From Elusimicrobia bacterium GWA2_66_18 (GTDB lineage: Bacteria; Elusimicrobiota; Elusimicrobia; UBA1565; UBA9628): 64,000 bases of DNA. Positions 59,750 to 64,000 of the stretch are shown here, in pieces (positions within the stretch are counted from its first letter, which is position 1; each line of letters opens with the position of its first letter). The stretch covers positions 112,313-176,312 of the forward strand of contig MGTX01000031.1 in assembly GCA_001799675.1 (NCBI GenBank). Reading direction: 5' to 3'. A program made the translations under genes and the position numbers. Under the pieces are notes generated by a model, which ran no database searches, was not told where the DNA came from, and saw only the letters and a list, made by a program, of their open reading frames with translations.

Positions 59750-62700
59750 ATGCATGAAAACATCCATGCGAAAACACTCTGCCTCCTGATTCTCCTGGCG
59801 CCGCTCGCGCCGCCGAAGGCCCGCGCGGCCGATCCAAAGGGCGGATTCTCCATCGCGGATTGCGTCGGCAGCCGCGGCTGGGCCTGCGATCCCGACAACT
59901 ACGCCAAGTCGCTTGAGATCAAACTCTTCGTGGACGGACCCGCGGGCACGGGCGTGCTGCTGGACGGCGGCCCCTTCAAAGCCGATGTCTATAATCCGAT
60001 GGTGGCGCAGCAATGCAATCAGGGCGCTTATCACGCCTTTGATATCGCGACGCCGGCCGGCCTCAAGGACGGGAAAGCGCACGCCGTCTACGCCTACGCG
60101 GTCGACAATACGGGAAGCGGCAAAGTCCTGCTGAGCGGGTCGCCCAAGACGATCGCCTGCCGGCCGCCGGATGCCACGCCGCCGGCCATCATCATCACCG
60201 CGCCCAAAAACGGCGAGGCGGTCTCCGGGCTGGTGGAGGTGAGCGCGACGGCGGGCGACAACGTCGGGGTCACTAAGGTGGAATTCCTCATCGACGGCGT
60301 CCTCAAAGCGACGGGCGCGATACCCCCTTACCAATATTCGTGGGATACCGCGGGGCTGGCGGGCGGCGGCGCGCACACCGTGAAGGCCAAAGCTTACGAC
60401 GGCGCGGGCAACAGCGGGGAGAGCTTGGTGGAGGTGACGATCCAAGCTGCCGCCATGGCGTGCGACCAGTATCCCGCAGGAACGTTCTTCGGCTGCTATT
60501 ACGACAACATCACGGGCGCGAGCCCCAACGTCGCGATCGACGCCTCGAGCCTCAAGTTCACGCGCAACGACCCCGCCGTCCTCGATTTCGAGTGGAAGAA
60601 CGGAACCCCCGACGCGCGCATCGCCCCGGATGCCTTTGCCGTCAAATGGCAGGGCAAGTTCGACTTCGAGTCCGCGGAGTATGAGTTCGCGGTCACGGCG
60701 GACGACGGCATCCGTCTCTATGTGGACGACGCCTTGCTCATCGACCAATGGCGCGACCAGGCCGTCTCCTACGTCGCCGTCAAGACGCTCTCCGGCGGCG
60801 GCCATCGAGTGCGGGTGGAGTACTACGATAACGCCGGCGGGGCGACCGCGAAGGTCTACTGGAGCAAGGTGCTGAGCTCCTGGTGGTCGAGTCCGATCTC
60901 CGCGCAAGACATGGGCGTGGTGACCTACCAGGCTCATCGGGGGGATTGGTGGCAGGAAGATCCCCGACTGCGCGGCTATAAGGCGGCTGGGATCACCCAC
61001 TATTTCCCCGACGGGACCTCCGACAATACGCGCGCATCGGCGTTCATGGGCTGGTACAAGAGCTGCGCGGACCATTACAACGAAATCCTGGGCGCCGTGG
61101 CGGGGCCGTATTCCACGGACCCCAACGTGAACGCGAAGGTCGCAAGCGTGGCCGCGGTCCCCAAGACCTGCGGCGCGGGCTGCGGCTCCGGGATGAAGGT
61201 GGAGGTCTACGACGGCATATGGAGGAACGAGTTGGCCCCTGCGGGCAGCCCTCTGCGGCATTGGATCGCCTTCTACGAGCTCGGCAGGGGGACGCCGTTC
61301 CCGTTCTACGGGCGCGGGGAGCTGAAGGACGGCGACCTGTGGACCAAGTCGCTTCCGGCCTATATGTCCATCCGATGCGGCCGCAAGCTCGGCGGGGACG
61401 TCGAGCCCTATCCGATCTACCGGGACTTCTATTTCGCCGAGACGCGAGCCTACAAGAACCATCCGGAAATCTCCCTGACGGATCTCTATGATGCGTTCTA
61501 CGCCAATCGGGAGGTCGTCCTGGATGACGAGGAGACGAGCGCGATCGGCGTCACGGCGACGATGCTCGACGATATGCATACCCGGTACGGCCTCTCGAAG
61601 ATGGCCGGCTTCTTCCAGGAGCTTGCCGCGACGCAGCCTGCCGCGACCATAGAAAATGCGCAGTGCAACATCTTCACCGCCATGAGCGCGCAGGCCGTCT
61701 TGGGCAAGGACGAGGCGGCGATATTCGCCGCCGACTGGAAACTGGCGGCCTGCCCTCAGGCCGCCGTCGCGGCCTTCTCCGTCTCGATCACCTCCCCGGC
61801 GGCCGGGGACACGGTGAAGGGGATCGTCCCGGTCCTCGCGGTCGCGACCGGCGACACGGCGCAGGCGGCCTGGATCGAACTCCAGGTCGACGGGAAGGTG
61901 ACGGCCACGGACACCTCGAGCCCTTATACATACAACTGGAACACCACCGGCCTTGCCGACGGCCCGCACACGCTCAAGGCCGCGGCGTACGACGCGGCGA
62001 CCAAGCTGCTGGCCGTCAGCGCGGAAGTCGCCGTCACGGTCGGCAATGCCGCCGCAGGCGGCGCGGCCTTGCCCCCCTTCGGGGTGATTGGTTTTCCGGT
62101 CGAGCAGGCCGCCGCGCGCTCCGCGATCAAGGACATCGGGGCCGGCCTGGTGAGGATCAACGCCTCCTGGGACGAACTCGAGCCGGTCCACGGCGCCTAC
62201 CGATTCGCGCTCCTGGAGGATAAGCTCAAGCCCTACTGGGACGACAAGATCGAGACCTTGGTCAACCTGCGCTCCTACTCGAGCTGGGGGAGCAACTGCG
62301 CCGCCCCCTTCGATCCCCTGAAGGCGGGCTGCCCGCCCAAGAGCGCCCAGGAATACGCCGGCTTCATGCGGGACTTCGCCGCCTATTTCAACGGCCGGGT
62401 CCGCTTCCTCCAGATCGACAATGAGATCAGCGACCATGGGCTCTATTGGGCGGCCGATGCCAAGGAGTATCTCCCTACGCTGAACGCGGCCTACGCCGCC
62501 GCCAAGTCGGGCTCCGCGAGCATCCAGGTCGTCCTGGCCGGCCTCGCGTCCGAGACGCTGGAGCTGATCCTCGGCGGCGACTCGGCCATCGCCGCCGAGG
62601 TGGAAGGCGTTATGAAGAACGGGAGCTACGACCTGGCGGACGTGCATCTCTATCACGATTACCGCAAGATGAAGGCGAAGATAGACTGGGCGGCCGCCCG

Positions 62701-63415
62701 GACCTCCAAGCCGCTCATCTCCACGGAGACCGGCGGGGTGGATCCCCGCTCCGAGGAGCCTTCCCCGGCCAAGCAGGCGCAGGAGGTGGCAAAGAGAGTC
62801 TGCCTGGGGCTGGGCAACGGCCTCAAAGCCGTCACATGGTTCAGCCTCTTCGACTTGACCAAGGAGGCATCGGCGTTCAGCGACATGGGGCTCATCGACG
62901 TCCAGCCCGTTGCCCTGAGCACCTCCGCCAAGCCTTCCTACTACACCTACCAACTGACCGCCGGCAAGATTGGGGGGTTCGATTCGGCGCGGATGACGTC
63001 GATGGGTCAATGCCGGTTCGGTTTCGGCGCGAACGCCAAGCACCTGCTCTGGAGCGAGTCGGGTTCGGAGACAATAGAGATCCCGCTGCCCGGACTTTAC
63101 GCGCTGGTGACGCACGTCGTGGAAAGCACGACCACATCGACATCGCCTCGGCAGGAGGTTCTGCCTGTCGTCAACGGCGTCGCGCGGCTGAGCCTGAGCG
63201 GCTCCCCCGTCTTCGTCGAGGGGGCGACCGCCACCGACTGCGACTTGAACCGGGACGGGGCAACCAACGTGGTGGACGTGCAATTGCAAGTCAATCAGGC
63301 CCTGGGCGCGGCGGCTTGCGCGTCGGATTTAAACCGCGACGGATCATGCAACGTCATCGACATCCAAAGGGTGGTCAATGCCGATTTGGGAGGGCAGTGC
63401 GTCCTCGGCCCGTAA
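59750..63415 (+). CDS. Exported multidomain glycosidase-like protein with PA14, Ig-like and dockerin modules
   Basis: 1221 aa from ATG 59750 (GGAGG 5 nt upstream). Signal peptide to ~26. An N-terminal lectin-like part is followed by an Ig-like domain (APKNGEAVSGLVEVSATAGD, ~145-235), a PA14-like domain (FEYAVTADDG-type: YEFAVTADDGIRLYVDD, ~245-380), a region of unknown fold (~385-670), and a second Ig-like domain (ITSPAAGDTVKGIVPVLA, ~680-770). Then a TIM-barrel-like domain (~780-1090) has LVRINASWDELEP, QIDNEISDHGLYW and ISTETGG; its two Glu could be acid/base and nucleophile. The end carries a type I dockerin: DLNRDGATNVVDVQ and DLNRDGSCNVIDIQ. It probably acts on polysaccharide outside the cell. 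Confidence 0.85.
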   Translation: MHENIHAKTLCLLILLAPLAPPKARAADPKGGFSIADCVGSRGWACDPDNYAKSLEIKLFVDGPAGTGVLLDGGPFKADVYNPMVAQQCNQGAYHAFDIATPAGLKDGKAHAVYAYAVDNTGSGKVLLSGSPKTIACRPPDATPPAIIITAPKNGEAVSGLVEVSATAGDNVGVTKVEFLIDGVLKATGAIPPYQYSWDTAGLAGGGAHTVKAKAYDGAGNSGESLVEVTIQAAAMACDQYPAGTFFGCYYDNITGASPNVAIDASSLKFTRNDPAVLDFEWKNGTPDARIAPDAFAVKWQGKFDFESAEYEFAVTADDGIRLYVDDALLIDQWRDQAVSYVAVKTLSGGGHRVRVEYYDNAGGATAKVYWSKVLSSWWSSPISAQDMGVVTYQAHRGDWWQEDPRLRGYKAAGITHYFPDGTSDNTRASAFMGWYKSCADHYNEILGAVAGPYSTDPNVNAKVASVAAVPKTCGAGCGSGMKVEVYDGIWRNELAPAGSPLRHWIAFYELGRGTPFPFYGRGELKDGDLWTKSLPAYMSIRCGRKLGGDVEPYPIYRDFYFAETRAYKNHPEISLTDLYDAFYANREVVLDDEETSAIGVTATMLDDMHTRYGLSKMAGFFQELAATQPAATIENAQCNIFTAMSAQAVLGKDEAAIFAADWKLAACPQAAVAAFSVSITSPAAGDTVKGIVPVLAVATGDTAQAAWIELQVDGKVTATDTSSPYTYNWNTTGLADGPHTLKAAAYDAATKLLAVSAEVAVTVGNAAAGGAALPPFGVIGFPVEQAAARSAIKDIGAGLVRINASWDELEPVHGAYRFALLEDKLKPYWDDKIETLVNLRSYSSWGSNCAAPFDPLKAGCPPKSAQEYAGFMRDFAAYFNGRVRFLQIDNEISDHGLYWAADAKEYLPTLNAAYAAAKSGSASIQVVLAGLASETLELILGGDSAIAAEVEGVMKNGSYDLADVHLYHDYRKMKAKIDWAAARTSKPLISTETGGVDPRSEEPSPAKQAQEVAKRVCLGLGNGLKAVTWFSLFDLTKEASAFSDMGLIDVQPVALSTSAKPSYYTYQLTAGKIGGFDSARMTSMGQCRFGFGANAKHLLWSESGSETIEIPLPGLYALVTHVVESTTTSTSPRQEVLPVVNGVARLSLSGSPVFVEGATATDCDLNRDGATNVVDVQLQVNQALGAAACASDLNRDGSCNVIDIQRVVNADLGGQCVLGP

Positions 63416-63443
63416 TCCAGCCGCGGATCCGGAGGGTCCCGGC

Positions 63444-63821
63444 CTAAGGACGAGTGGATGCGAGGATATTGAGGCGACCCTCGTGGTCCTTGAGACCCAC
63501 CTGAACGTCCGTCAGGATGCGGCCGTGAAGAACGACGGCGTTGTGGTCGCTCTCGGATTTCCCGGCGAAGGCGTCGATGGCTTTCAAGACGCGGCTGATG
63601 TCGTCTTTGGTCGCCATGGCCTGCTCGATTCTTCGGACATCCGCCTGGGTGTTGACGACCGCCGCGGCCACGCGGTTAATCTGCGCGGTGAGTTCGGTCT
63701 TGACGGACTTGATTTCTTCCCGCAGTTCAGTCTTGGTCGCAAGTTCGGCCTTTAGAAGGGAGATATCGGTTTTCGTCGCGGATTTTTCATTATCGTCGAG
63801 CATGAGATGATGATACCGCAT
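63444..63821 (-). CDS. Small coiled-coil protein, 125 aa
   Basis: Almost entirely helical with heptad-like spacing (ATKTDISLLKAELATKTELR, then ELTAQINRVAAAVVNTQADV, MATKDDISRVLKAIDAFA). Such short coiled-coil proteins are common and uncharacterised. ATG 63821 and ATG 63803 are both possible; neither has a Shine-Dalgarno. It converges on the dockerin protein (28 nt between stops). Confidence 0.7.
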   Translation of the reverse strand: MRYHHLMLDDNEKSATKTDISLLKAELATKTELREEIKSVKTELTAQINRVAAAVVNTQADVRRIEQAMATKDDISRVLKAIDAFAGKSESDHNAVVLHGRILTDVQVGLKDHEGRLNILASTRP

Positions 63822-63850
63822 TCGCCGGGAGGCGAAAAGGGTCGGAAGAC

Positions 63851-63949
63851 CTATGCGGGTTTGGGGCGGGCAGTCAGAGACTCAACGAGAGGGCAGGGAG
63901 CGACCGTACGGGGGCGGCGCAAAGCTTGAGTCTGCACGCGTCCGCTCAT
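63851..63949 (-). pseudogene. Remnant of a duplicated esterase start
   Basis: A 32-codon frame beginning MSGRVQT, matching MNGRVQI of the esterase at 59512 for the first few codons only; after ~20 nt all similarity stops. It lies directly after the second copy of the 45-aa ORF, so it reads as the truncated end of a duplication. Confidence 0.6.
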
Positions 63950-64000
63950 TTGATGGTCCGGCGCCCGCGACGGGTCTTGAAGCGGTCGGCCATGTCGCTG
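63931..64000. repeat. 70-bp direct repeat, right copy (continues past the window)
   Basis: Matches 59494-59563 with three substitutions, same orientation, and is still matching at the last base of the window. Confidence 0.95.
63946..64000 (-). CDS. Second copy of the small basic protein, partial
   Basis: The C-terminal 17 codons (SDMADRFKTRRGRRTIK) of a paralogue of the 45-aa ORF at 59509-59646; the start is beyond the right edge. The ATGA junction with the following remnant frame is preserved. Confidence 0.6.
   Translation of the reverse strand, partial: SDMADRFKTRRGRRTIK

Noticed and set aside
59726..63289. An 1187-codon minus-strand open frame
   Set aside because: Antisense to the dockerin protein, which has a signal peptide, promoter, ribosome site and recognisable modules. 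The antisense protein has none.
1..64000. tRNA or rRNA genes
   Set aside because: No T-loop-like GGTTCGAATCC cloverleaf or rRNA core sequence was noticed on either strand; a covariance-model scan would be needed to exclude them.

Overview
The window is GC-rich, gene-dense bacterial chromosome with almost no non-coding space. No tRNA, rRNA, CRISPR array or transposase gene was seen. The housekeeping genes (smc, radA, dnaB, lexA, rpsF-ssb-rpsR-rplI) together with an MlaEFD lipid-transport set point to a diderm bacterium. The many exported proteins with long Ala/Pro/Val-rich N-terminal regions are what I associate with GC-rich Elusimicrobiota; that assignment is inference, not proof.

Layout. 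1-14.4 kb is a minus-strand run of seven genes, mostly exported or membrane proteins with unusual domain content: a polytopic membrane protein cut by the left edge, a small unknown protein, an MFS-type transporter with an exported-style N-terminus, two consecutive HAD-like exported proteins (one ending in a RecB/PD-(D/E)XK nuclease-like domain), an M28 peptidase and a large ATP-grasp protein. 14.5-17 kb holds two plus-strand exported proteins, followed by a zf-TFIIB zinc-ribbon protein. 17.7-23.2 kb is one giant exported protein with a zincin motif, a complete subtilisin triad, HEAT-like repeats and a degenerate second subtilase-like region. 23.4-27.7 kb carries a metallophosphoesterase and smc. 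Diverging from smc are a HELTH-motif exported protein, a lipoprotein, MltA and an S41 protease.

33.5-45.5 kb is a long minus-strand series transcribed radA, yacL-like, ispDF, eamA-like, cysS, rlmB, CDF transporter, PafA-like phosphatase, thiamine pyrophosphokinase, SPFH protein, carbonic anhydrase, lexA. The order radA-yacL-ispD/F-cysS-rlmB matches the Bacillus neighbourhood. 46-53 kb is another minus-strand series: rpsF, ssb, rpsR, rplI, dnaB, alr, mlaE, mlaF, mlaD. This MlaD carries a long beta-rich C-terminus that could be an outer-membrane barrel. 53.3-64 kb holds a TPR protein, a small HTH regulator with an operator-like inverted repeat, a 73-aa tandem-repeat protein with a strong terminator, panE, folD, a peptide-binding protein, an esterase, a 45-aa ORF, and a 1221-aa exported multidomain protein ending in a dockerin. 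That last block lies between two 70-bp direct repeats (67/70 identical), the second of which runs off the right edge.

Expression signals. Two kinds of start are visible. Some genes have clear Shine-Dalgarno sequences. At least twelve others have a TANNNT-like hexamer ending 5-10 nt before the start codon and no convincing Shine-Dalgarno, which suggests frequent leaderless transcripts. Genes within operons often overlap by ATGA, GTGA, TTGA or TGATG. lexA has a textbook promoter with a Bacillus-type LexA box exactly in its spacer.
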